DNA of 64,000 nucleotides from Bradyrhizobium guangdongense (GTDB lineage: Bacteria > Pseudomonadota > Alphaproteobacteria > Rhizobiales > Xanthobacteraceae): positions 6,262,001-6,326,000 of the forward strand of contig NZ_CP030051.1 of the NCBI RefSeq assembly GCF_004114975.1, written 5' to 3'. Shown here piece after piece: positions 34,160 through 43,374 of the stretch. Made by a program: the position numbers and the translations under genes. Positions within the stretch are counted from its first letter, which is position 1; every line of letters starts with the position of its first letter. The notes under the pieces are model-generated. The model was not told the DNA's origin, ran no database searches, and saw only the letters and a program-made list of their open reading frames with translations.

Positions 34160-35485
34160 TTAGCGTTCCGTTTCCAAATTCCCGAGGATTTGCGCCAATT
34201 GGCGGTAGCCGTCGGCCAGCGAGGCGTTTTCGTCCTTGCGCTGCCGCAAGAAGGCCTCCAGCGGCTCGTGCAGGCGGATCGCCTCGTCGACCTCGGGGCT
34301 GGAGCCGGCCCGGTAGGCGCCGAGGCGGATCAGCTCTTCCATGTCGGCATAGGTCGCCATCACCGTCCGCGCCTTCTGGATGACCGGCCAGAACTGCGGA
34401 TCCGCCGATTTCGGCATGGTGCGCGACACTGATTTGAGGATGTTGATGGCGGGGTAGCGGCCGCGCTCGGCGATCGCGCGCTCCATCACGATGTGACCAT
34501 CGAGGATGCCGCGAACCGCGTCCGCGATCGGCTCGTTATGATCGTCGCCGTCGACCAGCACCGTGAAGATCGCGGTGATAGCGCCCTCTCCGAGGCCGGG
34601 TCCGGCGCGCTCGAGCAGCTTCGGCAGCTCGGTGAAGACCGTCGGCGTGTAGCCCTTGGCGGTCGGCGGCTCGCCGGCGGACAGGCCGATCTCGCGCTGG
34701 GCCATGGCAAAGCGCGTCACCGAATCCATCAGGCAGAGAACGTCCTGACCCTCGTCGCGAAAATATTCGGCGATCGCGAGCGTCAGATACGCGGCCTGCC
34801 GACGCATCAGGGCCGGCTCGTCGGAGGTCGCGACCACTACGACGGAGCGCGCGAGGCCTTCCTCGCCGAGATCGTCCTGCAGGAATTCCTGCACCTCGCG
34901 GCCGCGTTCGCCGATCAGTCCGATGACGCTGATGGCGGCATCGACGTTGCGCGCGAGCATCGAGAGCAGCACCGATTTGCCGACGCCGGAGCCTGCGAAG
35001 ATGCCCATGCGCTGGCCGCGGCAACAGGTGAGAAAGGTGTTCATCGCACGCACGCCGAGATCGAGCGGGCTGCCTACGCGCTTGCGCGAATGCGCCGGCG
35101 GCGGCGTATTGCGGAACGGCATCGGCGAAGCGCCTTGCGGCAACGGCCCCTTGCCGTCGATCGGCTCGCCCAGCGCGTTGACGACACGCCCGAGCCAGGC
35201 CGGCGACGGACGCACCAGATTGGCGGCATTGGCGATGACGGCCTTGCAGCCGCGACGCACGCCCTCGAGTCCGGCGAACGGCATCACGACAGCGTTGCTG
35301 CCGGAGAAGCCGATCACCTCGCAGGGGATCGAACGGTTGGCGCCGGTCTCGATCACGAGCCGCGCGCCGACCGACATCGCGTGGATCGGTCCGGCGACCT
35401 CGACCATCAAGCCGCGCACGCCGACCACACGGCCATAGATGTTGACGCCGTCGATATCGCCGATCTGTTCGGCAAGAGCTTTCAT
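34160..35485 (-). CDS. fliI: Flagellum-specific export ATPase FliI
   Basis: A 441-residue F1-beta-like ATPase. Walker A is [16 protein letters not shown] near residue 165, Walker B is [18 protein letters not shown] near 250, and the family stretch [22 protein letters not shown] (read in parts) follows. It energises export of flagellar subunits through the FlhA/FlhB gate. It is upstream of fliJ and divergent from ctrA, with 444 bp of regulatory DNA between; CtrA control is plausible. Confidence 0.95.
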   Translation of the reverse strand: MKALAEQIGDIDGVNIYGRVVGVRGLMVEVAGPIHAMSVGARLVIETGANRSIPCEVIGFSGSNAVVMPFAGLEGVRRGCKAVIANAANLVRPSPAWLGRVVNALGEPIDGKGPLPQGASPMPFRNTPPPAHSRKRVGSPLDLGVRAMNTFLTCCRGQRMGIFAGSGVGKSVLLSMLARNVDAAISVIGLIGERGREVQEFLQDDLGEEGLARSVVVVATSDEPALMRRQAAYLTLAIAEYFRDEGQDVLCLMDSVTRFAMAQREIGLSAGEPPTAKGYTPTVFTELPKLLERAGPGLGEGAITAIFTVLVDGDDHNEPIADAVRGILDGHIVMERAIAERGRYPAINILKSVSRTMPKSADPQFWPVIQKARTVMATYADMEELIRLGAYRAGSSPEVDEAIRLHEPLEAFLRQRKDENASLADGYRQLAQILGNLETER

Positions 35486-35545
35486 TGACCGGCCTTCATC
35501 GAACAGCCTTCATAAGGGGGCCTTCACAGCAGCGCACGCCTTCAT

Positions 35546-35850
35546 GATTCGGCGTTGACCGCGAAACTCTTAAGTTTCGCCATATTTCTGAACGGCGCTT
35601 AACTCCGTGTTTACCCGCATCGTTAATCATTGCGTCACTGTCTTTGTGACTGAGCGTGGCTCCCCTTCAGAAGAAGGCTGAGTCGCGGGAGTCGGTTAGG
35701 CCCGTCTCTTAAAGTGGAACTTGAACGGAAACGGATAACGAAAGCTGCTTCGCGCACAAGACCTTAGGGCGATTCGACAAAAATTGCACCCGGGGGGACT
35801 TGCGTTCCAGAATCAGGATTTGTTAACCATCTGTTGTCAGGATCCGAATC
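35546..35850. promoter_or_regulatory. ctrA/fliI divergent regulatory region with six GANTC sites and a CtrA-like box
   Basis: GANTC methylation sites occur at 35546, 35680, 35689, 35771, 35810 and 35846, six in about 305 bp where chance predicts roughly one. TTAA-CTCCGTG-TTTA at 35599-35613 is one mismatch from a CtrA box. In Caulobacter the ctrA promoter is controlled by CcrM methylation at GANTC and by CtrA itself. The gap 35486-35929 contains no gene. Confidence 0.65.
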
Positions 35851-35929
35851 AGTTGTTCAAAGGCGTTTTGTTGAGTGCCGCGAATGCGGCCGACCTGACG
35901 CCCAGGAGCGGCGACTATGGGGAACTGGC

Positions 35930-36631
35930 ATGCGCGTTTTGCTGATTGAAGATGACAGCGCCGTCGCGCAGTCGATCGAGCTGATGCTGAAGTCTGAGAG
36001 CTTCAACGTCTACACGACCGATTTGGGGGAAGAAGGCGTCGATCTCGGTAAATTATACGATTACGACATTATCCTTCTCGACCTCAATCTGCCCGACATG
36101 TCCGGTTACGACGTGCTCAAGCAGCTTCGGGTCTCCAAGATCAAGACACCGATCCTGATCCTCTCCGGCCTCGCCGGCATCGAGGACAAGGTTAAGGGTC
36201 TCGGCGTCGGCGCCGACGACTACATGACCAAACCCTTCCACAAGGACGAGCTGGTTGCCCGCATCCACGCGATCGTGCGCCGCTCCAAGGGTCACGCCCA
36301 GTCGGTCATCCAGACCGGCGACCTCGTCGTCAACCTCGACACCAAGACTGTCGAAGTCGGCGGCCAGCGCGTGCACCTGACCGGCAAGGAGTACCAGATG
36401 CTGGAGCTGCTCTCGCTCCGCAAGGGTACGACCCTGACCAAGGAAATGTTCCTCAACCACCTCTATGGCGGCATGGACGAGCCCGAGCTGAAGATCATCG
36501 ACGTCTTCATCTGCAAGCTCCGCAAGAAGCTGGCCAACGCTTCCGAGGGACGCAACTTCATCGAGACCGTGTGGGGCCGCGGCTACGTGCTGCGCGAGCC
36601 GCATGAGGCCGACGAGCGTATTCCCGCCTGA
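35930..36631 (+). CDS. ctrA: Cell-cycle master response regulator CtrA
   Basis: A 233-residue OmpR-type regulator, the exact CtrA size. The receiver begins [20 protein letters not shown] with phospho-acceptor Asp51 in [15 protein letters not shown], and the winged helix ends with [16 protein letters not shown]. The long conserved stretch [12 protein letters not shown] and [20 protein letters not shown] are signature CtrA sequences. It governs flagella, chemotaxis, DNA methylation and division genes in Alphaproteobacteria and is phosphorylated through CckA-ChpT; chpT is in this window at 48569. The start at ATG 35930 is fixed by homology. Confidence 0.96.
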   Translation: MRVLLIEDDSAVAQSIELMLKSESFNVYTTDLGEEGVDLGKLYDYDIILLDLNLPDMSGYDVLKQLRVSKIKTPILILSGLAGIEDKVKGLGVGADDYMTKPFHKDELVARIHAIVRRSKGHAQSVIQTGDLVVNLDTKTVEVGGQRVHLTGKEYQMLELLSLRKGTTLTKEMFLNHLYGGMDEPELKIIDVFICKLRKKLANASEGRNFIETVWGRGYVLREPHEADERIPA

Positions 36632-36678
36632 TCCGTTTACGTCGCGAGCCGCCTCGGTTTCGCTCCTCCCAGCCTGGA

Positions 36679-36707
36679 CCCCGCCGCAAATGGCGGGGTT
36701 TTGTTTT
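36679..36707 (+). terminator. Rho-independent terminator of ctrA
   Basis: CCCCGCC (36679-36685) pairs with GGCGGGG (36692-36698) around a six-base loop and is followed by TTTTGTTTTT. It lies about 47 bp after the ctrA stop. Confidence 0.88.
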
Positions 36708-36717
36708 TGGGGCCGCC

Positions 36718-38301
36718 TCAGATGCCGGCGAGCGACGGCGTCGCGAAGTCCGGCTTCCACACCGGGCTGCGCGCGGCCGCCTCGCGCAGCCGGCCGATCA
36801 TCGCGTAGCCGATGATGAAGCCGAACGCGAAGGTCGGCAGCACGAAGGACAGCAGGAACGCGCCCCCGGAGACCCGGTCGACGATCTCCATCACCGGCAT
36901 CGAGATGAACTGGTGGATCGCGAGCAGCAGCCACAACATCACCGTCATGCCGGCACCAAACACGAGACCGTCGCGCATCCGCCGCGTCTTGCGCGACCGC
37001 CTGCCCCAGGTCGAATCCTGCACCAGCAGCGCGGTCATCGCGCCGATGCCCCAGGGAAAGATCAGCAGCGGCAGATCGCGCAGCACGACGTCGGGATAGG
37101 ATCGATCGGGAAACTGATAGACATCGAACGTCGCCTGGATCGGAAAGAAAATAAGGGCGCTGCAGAGCCCTATCGACAGGATGAATCCGACCGGAAGGCG
37201 GCCGAAGATGGTCTCGTTGGCGAAGCCGTAATAGCGCTTGAAATAGTAGACCAGCCAGAAATTCAGGATGAACTGCAGGGGAGTCGTTACCAGCGTCCGC
37301 AGCATGCCGGCGGCCTGATCTCCGGGCACGTGAATGATCTTGCCAGATCCAAGCAGCCACAGAAGGCACCAGCCGAAGGTGAAGGCCGCAACGGTCATCA
37401 CGAACTTCCCGATTCCGGCCGGGGGCGGCTCCAGCGTGAAGCCGATCGCGCCCAGCCTGCGCTGGCTTCGCGCCAGCGTCCATTCGCCGGCGAGCGCGGC
37501 GCGTGCGGCAAACAGCAGGAGATTGTTGAGCAGGGAATCCATGTCCTTGCGCAGATCCTCCAGCATGCATCCCGCCGCGGTCTGGGCGGCCAGCTGCAGC
37601 TGGCTGACCACGGTGTGACGGGTCGAGAGCTTGTCGAGCGCCTGCCAGTCGTCAGGCTCGACATGGCTGTCCTCCATGATCGCACCATAGATCTCGGCGC
37701 TGCTCTTGAGCACGCGGACGGTACGGAAGCAGAGCTGGTCATAGACCGCGAGCAGCTCCGCATGGAGATCGGAATTGCGCTCCATGAAGGCCTGATGCTC
37801 GCCGGCCCAGCGCTCGAAATGCAGCATCAGCGCCGAGATCTTGAGGAAGCGCGACTGAATCGCGGTCGATTGCGTGGCGCGGAAATCGTCGATCTGGTAG
37901 CCGACCCTGGACAGCTTGCGCTGCAGGCTCGGCATGTCGTCCGGATCGACCTGGAACGGCGCTGCAGCCAGCGTCTCGCGCAGCGCGAGTGCGCGGGCGG
38001 GAATGCCGGCCAGCTCCTGGCAGAATTTCCGCCACGCCTTCGGCGCGACCGGAACGAGCCAGGCGAACATCAAGAGCCATACCGCGGCGAGAGGCGACAG
38101 CTTCTCGGGGAGAATGGTGTAGAGCAGCAGGAACGGCGTGACGAACACGGCGAGGCCGAACAGGAACAGCGGCCGCGTCGTGAACGAGCGGGTGCCCTTC
38201 AGCGTATGAAACCTGAACCAATAGAACAGCACGACCAGCAGCGGTCCGCCGAAGGACTCGAAGATCGCATTCAAGGGTTCGACGACATGAGCAAGCGGCA
38301 C
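36718..38301 (-). CDS. Polytopic membrane protein paired with CHAT protease
   Basis: A 527-residue protein of no family I recognise. It starts at a GTG with AGGAG nine bases upstream. Two or three hydrophobic segments lie near residues 15-90 (FLFGLAVFVTPFLLLYTIL, AAVWLLMFAWLVPVAP). A soluble helical region of about 200 residues follows, and then about six membrane segments from residue 295 (for example FVMTVAAFTFGWCLLWLLG and LLSFVLPTFAFGFIIGYAMI). It lies 76 bp downstream of the CHAT-TPR gene on the same strand and is probably co-transcribed, making it a candidate substrate or effector of that protease. This role is inference. Confidence 0.75.
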   Translation of the reverse strand: MPLAHVVEPLNAIFESFGGPLLVVLFYWFRFHTLKGTRSFTTRPLFLFGLAVFVTPFLLLYTILPEKLSPLAAVWLLMFAWLVPVAPKAWRKFCQELAGIPARALALRETLAAAPFQVDPDDMPSLQRKLSRVGYQIDDFRATQSTAIQSRFLKISALMLHFERWAGEHQAFMERNSDLHAELLAVYDQLCFRTVRVLKSSAEIYGAIMEDSHVEPDDWQALDKLSTRHTVVSQLQLAAQTAAGCMLEDLRKDMDSLLNNLLLFAARAALAGEWTLARSQRRLGAIGFTLEPPPAGIGKFVMTVAAFTFGWCLLWLLGSGKIIHVPGDQAAGMLRTLVTTPLQFILNFWLVYYFKRYYGFANETIFGRLPVGFILSIGLCSALIFFPIQATFDVYQFPDRSYPDVVLRDLPLLIFPWGIGAMTALLVQDSTWGRRSRKTRRMRDGLVFGAGMTVMLWLLLAIHQFISMPVMEIVDRVSGGAFLLSFVLPTFAFGFIIGYAMIGRLREAAARSPVWKPDFATPSLAGI

Positions 38302-38377
38302 GATGAACTCCTATTGCTAGGGTTCTCTGTTGAAAGGCGCGCCGGATATCGCGACACCCGGCGACCCGCGTGAAGCG

Positions 38378-40195
38378 TCACGCAGCCTGAGCGACCATCC
38401 TGGCCTTCTGGACCAGGAGATCGATGTTGTCCGGAGCCAGCGCGATCGCGCTGTCCATATCGTTCTGGGCCTTCGCCACGTCCTTGATCTGGGCATAGGC
38501 ATTGGCCCGCGACACCAGATATTTCGGCTCGTTCTCGTTGGTCGAGATCGCCGTGCCGAAGGCCTTGATCGCCTCCTCGACATAGCCGCGCTTGTCGTCG
38601 GTGCCGGCGGCGGTCATGCTGACGATGCCCTTGATCCAGTAGAACTCCGCGCTCCCCGGCTTGAGCTTGATCGCCTCGGTGATGTCGCTGAGCGCATTCT
38701 CGTAGAGGCCGACCGTCACGTTGAAATTGGCGCGGCGCACGAAATATTCCGGCCTCGTCGGGTCGAGCTTGAGCATGTAGGCGAAGCTCGCCGCCGCCTT
38801 CGGAATCTGCTTCTGCTTGTGCTGAAGCGTGCCGAGATCGAAATAAACTCTTGCGAGCCGGGCCGAGAGCTCGGCATCGTCGGCCAGGAGGCCGTGAAGC
38901 TCCTGTCCGCGCCGGGTCAGGTCCTCGAGCGCCTCGATGGTCGTCGGGGCAACCAGCAGCGCCTCCATGAAGTCGTCGCGGCGCTGTTGCAGAAGCTCCT
39001 TCGAAGGGCGCGCCGCCTCGGGCGGAGGCGCCAGCGGCTGCGGCGCTTCGACGTCGAAGATCCGGCCGTCCGGCGAGCGCATATAGAGGACCGGAATGCC
39101 CCACTCGACCCGCGACTTCTCCTGGATGAATTTGCGCGCCAACGTCACCGCGTCGTCGATCGGGCGGTTGCCGGCGAGAGCGGCGTAAAAGCCTTCCGAC
39201 ATCGAGATCGCGGCATTGTCGGTAATCGGAAACTGCATCGCGACCACGGCGGGCAGCCATCCCGTCTTCATCAGTCCGATCGCCGGATTGCCGAAGCGGT
39301 CGCCGACATTGATCCTCGCGCTCTCGCAGCAATTGAGCACGATCAGCCGCAGGCTGCGCCGCGCGCCCGTGAGCATCATCGCAAGGTCCGAGGCGAACTT
39401 CTTCACCGGCTTGCCGTCCTCGTCGACCATCACAACGAAGCCGCTGGCACCGGCGCCGGGCGAGGCTTCCTCGACCCCGCCATGCCCGATGAAGTGGAAG
39501 ATGTGCCATTCGCCTTCGAGCAGCTTCTTCATCAGGTCCTTTCCGGTGCCGCCGGTGACCCACTGGAAGTCGACCTTGCCCTCGTGCTGGAGCGCATCGA
39601 TGCCCTTGTTGATGCGGTCGCGCTCCTTGACGACGTTGAGCTTCGGCCATTCGCTGGTCGAGGGATCGGCGATCATGCCGAGAATGCGCAACGGTCCCTT
39701 GACGCCCATCCGGCTGACGCCGCCCGCCGTCTCGAGATAACGCACGATCGGGCGCGTGAGGCTGACGAAGCCCGGCATGTCGTCTTCGTCGTAGAGATAT
39801 TCCCAGGGCAGCCCGGCGAGGTCGGCGGCCTCGATGCGCAGCTTGATTCGCAGATCCTGCGCCGCGCCCTTGCTGCGCTCGTAGATCCGCTGGATCGACG
39901 GCACGTCGGTGAAGACGCTGCGGAACACGCCGCGGCCGAAATCCCGCAGCACCTGCTCGCCGCGCGTGGTCGGGCCCTCGCGATTCTTCTCGTCGATTTC
40001 GAGGACGGCGCTTTCCAGCTCACCGCGCAGCTTGGCCAGTTCGCCGGGCGCTGAGAACCAGAACTTGACCTGGCTCTTCGGCGCCTCGCCGGCCGGCGAT
40101 CTGACGACGCGGCCGTAATATTGCTGAGGACCTCCGCCCACCGGCAGATCGGAGCCGATCTCGAGCTCGAAATCTTCGTATTCGGCAACAGGCAT
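38378..40195 (-). CDS. CHAT-domain caspase-like protease with C-terminal TPR repeats
   Basis: A 605-residue protein from the ATG at 40195 (GAGG upstream). Residues 1-165 form an N-terminal region of unknown fold ending at GLPWEYLYDED. The CHAT peptidase core follows, with catalytic His238 in HFIGHGG and Cys290 in VLNCCESA; both dyad residues are intact, so proteolysis is plausible. PVVVAMQ-type and FYAALAG motifs complete the domain. From about residue 430 there are three to four TPR-like units (RVYFDLGTLQHKQKQIPKAA, YVEEAIKAFGTAIS, YLVSRANAYAQIKDVAKAQN). CHAT proteases are often triggered defence or death enzymes. The partner may be the membrane protein downstream. Confidence 0.88.
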   Translation of the reverse strand: MPVAEYEDFELEIGSDLPVGGGPQQYYGRVVRSPAGEAPKSQVKFWFSAPGELAKLRGELESAVLEIDEKNREGPTTRGEQVLRDFGRGVFRSVFTDVPSIQRIYERSKGAAQDLRIKLRIEAADLAGLPWEYLYDEDDMPGFVSLTRPIVRYLETAGGVSRMGVKGPLRILGMIADPSTSEWPKLNVVKERDRINKGIDALQHEGKVDFQWVTGGTGKDLMKKLLEGEWHIFHFIGHGGVEEASPGAGASGFVVMVDEDGKPVKKFASDLAMMLTGARRSLRLIVLNCCESARINVGDRFGNPAIGLMKTGWLPAVVAMQFPITDNAAISMSEGFYAALAGNRPIDDAVTLARKFIQEKSRVEWGIPVLYMRSPDGRIFDVEAPQPLAPPPEAARPSKELLQQRRDDFMEALLVAPTTIEALEDLTRRGQELHGLLADDAELSARLARVYFDLGTLQHKQKQIPKAAASFAYMLKLDPTRPEYFVRRANFNVTVGLYENALSDITEAIKLKPGSAEFYWIKGIVSMTAAGTDDKRGYVEEAIKAFGTAISTNENEPKYLVSRANAYAQIKDVAKAQNDMDSAIALAPDNIDLLVQKARMVAQAA

Positions 40196-40467
40196 TTTGA
40201 GCCTCACTCAACAAGATCTTGATCGGAAGAAGCATCTCTCGAATGAGCGCGGCGGTCGAAACCGGGGCGGCCGCAAAAACAATGTCCCATACTATCACAC
40301 ACAACCTCGAGACGCATTTGTGAAGCACGTCTCATGCGACCCGAAAATTTGTGCGCCGCCCGGCGCGCACAGGACCAGACTCGTTTCTGGGGATCGAACC
40401 AGAAGGCCCGGTGCGGCGACTAAGCCATCGTGCCAGAATTCGCCGGCGCCAATTTCGGACCACTCCC

Positions 40468-40872
40468 ATGATCCTGCAATCGCTCGCCGGCCTGCCAGCC
40501 TTCCTGGTCTATTTCTGCACCGGGCTGATCGCGATAGTGGCATATCTGTTCGTCTACACGCGGATCACACCGCATAACGAGTTCCAGCTCATTCGTGACA
40601 ACGATCCTGCCGCAGCGATCGCGCTCGGCCTCAGCCTGCTCGGCTTCGTGGCCCCGCTGTTCAGCGCGATTGCACATTCGGCCAATGTGCTGGATTGCCT
40701 GATCTGGGCCGCAATCGCGCTGATCGTGCAGGTCGCCGTGTTCTACATCGTGAAGATCCCGGTGCCGAACCTGTCAGGGCGGATCGCCGCCGGCGAACTC
40801 GCGCCGGCGATCTGGCTCGGCCTGTCCTCGCTCGCCGCGGGCCTCCTCAACGCCGCCTGCATGATTTACTGA
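40468..40872 (+). CDS. DUF350 (YjfL/UPF0719) membrane protein
   Basis: A 134-residue protein with four hydrophobic segments. The ATG at 40468 (MILQSLAGLPAFLVYFCTG) starts right at the first. The DUF350 pattern is visible as TPHNEFQLIRDNDPAAAIALGLSLLGF (read in parts, about residues 33-60), including the conserved N-E and D-N-xx-A residues, and repeats weakly in the second half. In E. coli, yjfL is part of yjfL-yjfM-yjfC. Here the same order recurs with a DUF1190-like protein and an ATP-grasp amidoligase. The gene is divergent from the CHAT protease gene. Confidence 0.88.
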   Translation: MILQSLAGLPAFLVYFCTGLIAIVAYLFVYTRITPHNEFQLIRDNDPAAAIALGLSLLGFVAPLFSAIAHSANVLDCLIWAAIALIVQVAVFYIVKIPVPNLSGRIAAGELAPAIWLGLSSLAAGLLNAACMIY

Positions 40873-40873
40873 T

Positions 40874-41284
40874 ATGGCCAACAATCCTCCCAGCAAGGAG
40901 TTCGGCAAGCGCCGGCCGCGCATGCCGGCGGACCTGCCCCTGCCGCCGCAGGAGCCGGTGAAGCGCTCGGGCCATGTCGCGCTGCTGGTGATGGGCACGA
41001 TCGCGGTCGGCACCACCGCCTTCACCCTGATGCCGCGGCGAAACTGCGATCCCACACCCGCCGGGACGACAATCCCCGGCGCGGTGGCGCCTGCGCAGAC
41101 GAACACCAATTGCAGCAGGAGCTCGTCCGGTGGCAGCGGCTCGCACTGGTCGTCCCGGTCCAGCTTTTACAGCAGCGACTCCTCCAATCATTCCTCGTCG
41201 GGCGGCTCGTCCGACGCAGGCTCCGGCGGCGTCAGCCGCGGCGGCTTCGGCTCGTTTGCGCATGCGTTCTCGGGCGGCGGCTGA
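40874..41284 (+). CDS. DUF1190-like (YgiB/YjfM) envelope protein
   Basis: A 136-residue protein beginning one base after the DUF350 stop. A single hydrophobic segment (GHVALLVMGTIAVGTTAFTL, near residues 33-52) follows a Pro-rich cytoplasmic start. The C-terminal half is Ser/Gly-rich (SSSGGSGSHWSSRSSFYSS, then SRGGFGSFAHAFSGGG), a composition typical of DUF1190 proteins whose glycine/serine tail ends in a conserved RGGFG motif. It is probably exposed to the periplasm. Members of this family always travel with YgiC/YjfC-type synthetases, and one follows here. Confidence 0.82.
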   Translation: MANNPPSKEFGKRRPRMPADLPLPPQEPVKRSGHVALLVMGTIAVGTTAFTLMPRRNCDPTPAGTTIPGAVAPAQTNTNCSRSSSGGSGSHWSSRSSFYSSDSSNHSSSGGSSDAGSGGVSRGGFGSFAHAFSGGG

Positions 41285-41287
41285 CAC

Positions 41288-42448
41288 ATGCAACGCATCC
41301 CTTGTCCCGAGCGCGACGACTGGCAACAGACCGCCGAGCAATGCGGCTTCGCCTTCCACACCATCGATGGCGAACGCTATTGGGACGAGCGCGCCTATTA
41401 CGCCTTCAGTCTCGACGAGATCGAGCGCGGAATCGAGACACCGACAGGCGAGATCGACGCAATGTGCCTGGAGCTTGCCGGCCGCGTGATCGGCGAGGAG
41501 CGCTACTTGCGGCGCTTGAAGATTCCGGAAGCGTTTTGGAGCTTCATTTCCGAGAGTTGGGAGCGCGACGACCGCAGCCTCTACGGCCGGTTCGACCTGA
41601 AATACGACGGCGAGGGTCCGGCAAAGCTGCTCGAATACAACGCGGACACGCCGACCTCGATCTTCGAGGCCGCGGTGTTTCAATGGACCTGGCTCGAGCA
41701 GGCCATCGAGCGGCGCATCATCCCCGCGCGCGCCGACCAGTTCAACTCCATGCACGAACGACTCATCGAGGCGTGGAAAGAGGTTGCCGCGGGCCATCAT
41801 CTGCACCTCACCGGCACGACCGGCAATGAGGAAGATGCTGGCACCCTCGCCTATCTCGAGGACACCGCGCGCCAGGCGGGCCTCTCGACCACGCTGCTGG
41901 ATATCGAGGAGATCGGTTGGCGCGACGAGGCCGGCGGCTTCGTCGATCTCGATAACAACGACATGGCGCTCGTCTTCAAGCTCTATCCCTGGGAATGGAT
42001 GTTCAATGACGCTTTCGGCGCCAAGCTGATGGAGGCACCGACCCGCTGGATCGAGCCGCCATGGAAGGCGGTGCTCTCCAACAAGGGCATCCTGCCGTTG
42101 CTCTGGGAGATGTTCCCGAACCATCCCAATCTGCTGCCGGCCTTCTTCGAGGACGATCCGCGCGCCGCCGAGCTCGGCAGCTCCTATGTCCGCAAGCCGC
42201 TCCTGTCGCGCGAAGGCGCCAATGTCACCATAATGTCGGGCGGGTTGTCGCTCGACGCCCACGAAGGTCCCTACGGTGCCGAGGGCTTTGTGCGCCAGGC
42301 GCTGTCACCGCTGCCGAACTTCTCCGGCGCCTATCCCGTGGTGGGAAGCTGGCTGGTGAACCACAAGCCATGCGGGTTGTCGATCCGCGAGGACGAGAGT
42401 CCGATCACGGGAAACAGCTCGCGCTTCTTGCCGCATGCGGTTTTGTGA
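41288..42448 (+). CDS. ATP-grasp glutathionylspermidine synthase-like amidoligase (YgiC/YjfC)
   Basis: A 386-residue protein matching the C-terminal synthetase domain of glutathionylspermidine synthase. Recognisable segments are YWDERAYYAFSLDEIE near residue 35, RFDLKYDGEGPAKLLEYNADTPT (in parts) near 105-125, WKAVLSNKGILPLLWEMFPN near 260, and YVRKPLLSREGANV near 300. YgiC/YjfC proteins ligate an amine or peptide to a carboxylate using ATP, but lack the amidase domain. The true substrate is unknown; a modification of an envelope peptide made together with the DUF350 and DUF1190 proteins has been proposed on genomic grounds. Confidence 0.9.
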   Translation: MQRIPCPERDDWQQTAEQCGFAFHTIDGERYWDERAYYAFSLDEIERGIETPTGEIDAMCLELAGRVIGEERYLRRLKIPEAFWSFISESWERDDRSLYGRFDLKYDGEGPAKLLEYNADTPTSIFEAAVFQWTWLEQAIERRIIPARADQFNSMHERLIEAWKEVAAGHHLHLTGTTGNEEDAGTLAYLEDTARQAGLSTTLLDIEEIGWRDEAGGFVDLDNNDMALVFKLYPWEWMFNDAFGAKLMEAPTRWIEPPWKAVLSNKGILPLLWEMFPNHPNLLPAFFEDDPRAAELGSSYVRKPLLSREGANVTIMSGGLSLDAHEGPYGAEGFVRQALSPLPNFSGAYPVVGSWLVNHKPCGLSIREDESPITGNSSRFLPHAVL

Positions 42449-42451
42449 TTT

Positions 42452-42492
42452 GTCATTCCGGGGCGCGACAAAGTCGCGAGCCCGGAGTGACG
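42452..42492. repeat. Intergenic inverted repeat
   Basis: TCATTCCGGGGCGCGAC-AAA-GTCGCGAGCCCGGAGTGA folds into a long nearly perfect hairpin and matches the left half of the repeat at 25868. It lies between the convergent amidoligase and cheR genes and can serve as a terminator for both. Confidence 0.7.
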
Positions 42493-42501
42493 AGGAGAAG
42501 T

Positions 42502-43374
42502 TCACCTCGCCGCGGCGACCTTCAGCGGTTGCGGCATCAATCCCCCCATGGGGCGGCCGGAGCGCGCCGGATTGAGCTGGTAGAGGCCGCGACGATCAGA
42601 AATCGGACGGAACGCATCGGTGATGCCGACGACGGATTCGGCGGCGCCCAGCAGCAGCGTGCCATCGGCTTCAAGAGCCTTCGCCATGCGCTCGAAGATC
42701 ACCGCCTTGGTGTCCTGATCGAAATAGATCAGCACGTTGCGGCAGAAGATCACGTCGAAGGTGCCGAGATGGGAGAAGTCCTGCAACAGATTGAGCTGGC
42801 GGAACTGCACCATCGCGCGGACATCGGCATTGAGCTGCCAGACCTCGCCCGCTTGCGTGAAGTATTTCATCAGCAACTGGATCGGCAGCCCGCGCTGCAC
42901 CTCGAACTGGCTGTAGACGCCGGCCTTGGATTTCTCCAGCACCTCCTGCGACAGATCGGTGGCGATGATCTCGATGCGCCAGCCGGCGAGCGCCGCGCCC
43001 ATCTCCTTCAGGCACATCGCGATCGAGTAGGGCTCCTGCCCCGTCGACGAAGCCGCCGACCAGATGCGCAAGCTCTTGCGCGCGGCGCGCGCCTGGATCA
43101 GGCCTGGTACGATGCTGTCGCGCAGATGATCGAACGGAATCTTGTCGCGGAAGAAGAACGTCTCGTTGGTGGTCATGGCCTCGACCACGTCGGTCGCAAG
43201 CCGGCCATCGCCGTTCCTGATCTTGAGAACGAGATCGGGGATGCCTGGCAGGCTCGCCTTGCGGGCCAGTGGCAACAGCCGGCTCTCGACGAGATATTGC
43301 TTGTCGGGCGACAGATCGAGACCGGAGCGCTCCTTCAGAAACTTGCGCAGGTAGTCGTAGTCCGCGGGCGTCAC
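42502..43374 (-). CDS. cheR: Chemotaxis protein methyltransferase CheR
   Basis: A 290-residue protein. The GTG at 43374 overlaps the cheB stop (GTGA) and has GGGAG eight bases upstream. CheR features are [20 protein letters not shown] near residue 12, [10 protein letters not shown] near 70, the SAM-binding [16 protein letters not shown], and [14 protein letters not shown] near 195. It methylates glutamates of chemoreceptors, opposing CheB. It is translated coupled to cheB. Confidence 0.94.
   Translation of the reverse strand: MTPADYDYLRKFLKERSGLDLSPDKQYLVESRLLPLARKASLPGIPDLVLKIRNGDGRLATDVVEAMTTNETFFFRDKIPFDHLRDSIVPGLIQARAARKSLRIWSAASSTGQEPYSIAMCLKEMGAALAGWRIEIIATDLSQEVLEKSKAGVYSQFEVQRGLPIQLLMKYFTQAGEVWQLNADVRAMVQFRQLNLLQDFSHLGTFDVIFCRNVLIYFDQDTKAVIFERMAKALEADGTLLLGAAESVVGITDAFRPISDRRGLYQLNPARSGRPMGGLMPQPLKVAAAR

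Noticed and set aside
36053..37570. Minus-strand frame spanning the ctrA end and the membrane protein gene
   Set aside because: It crosses the ctrA terminator and is out of frame with the membrane protein; no family signal.
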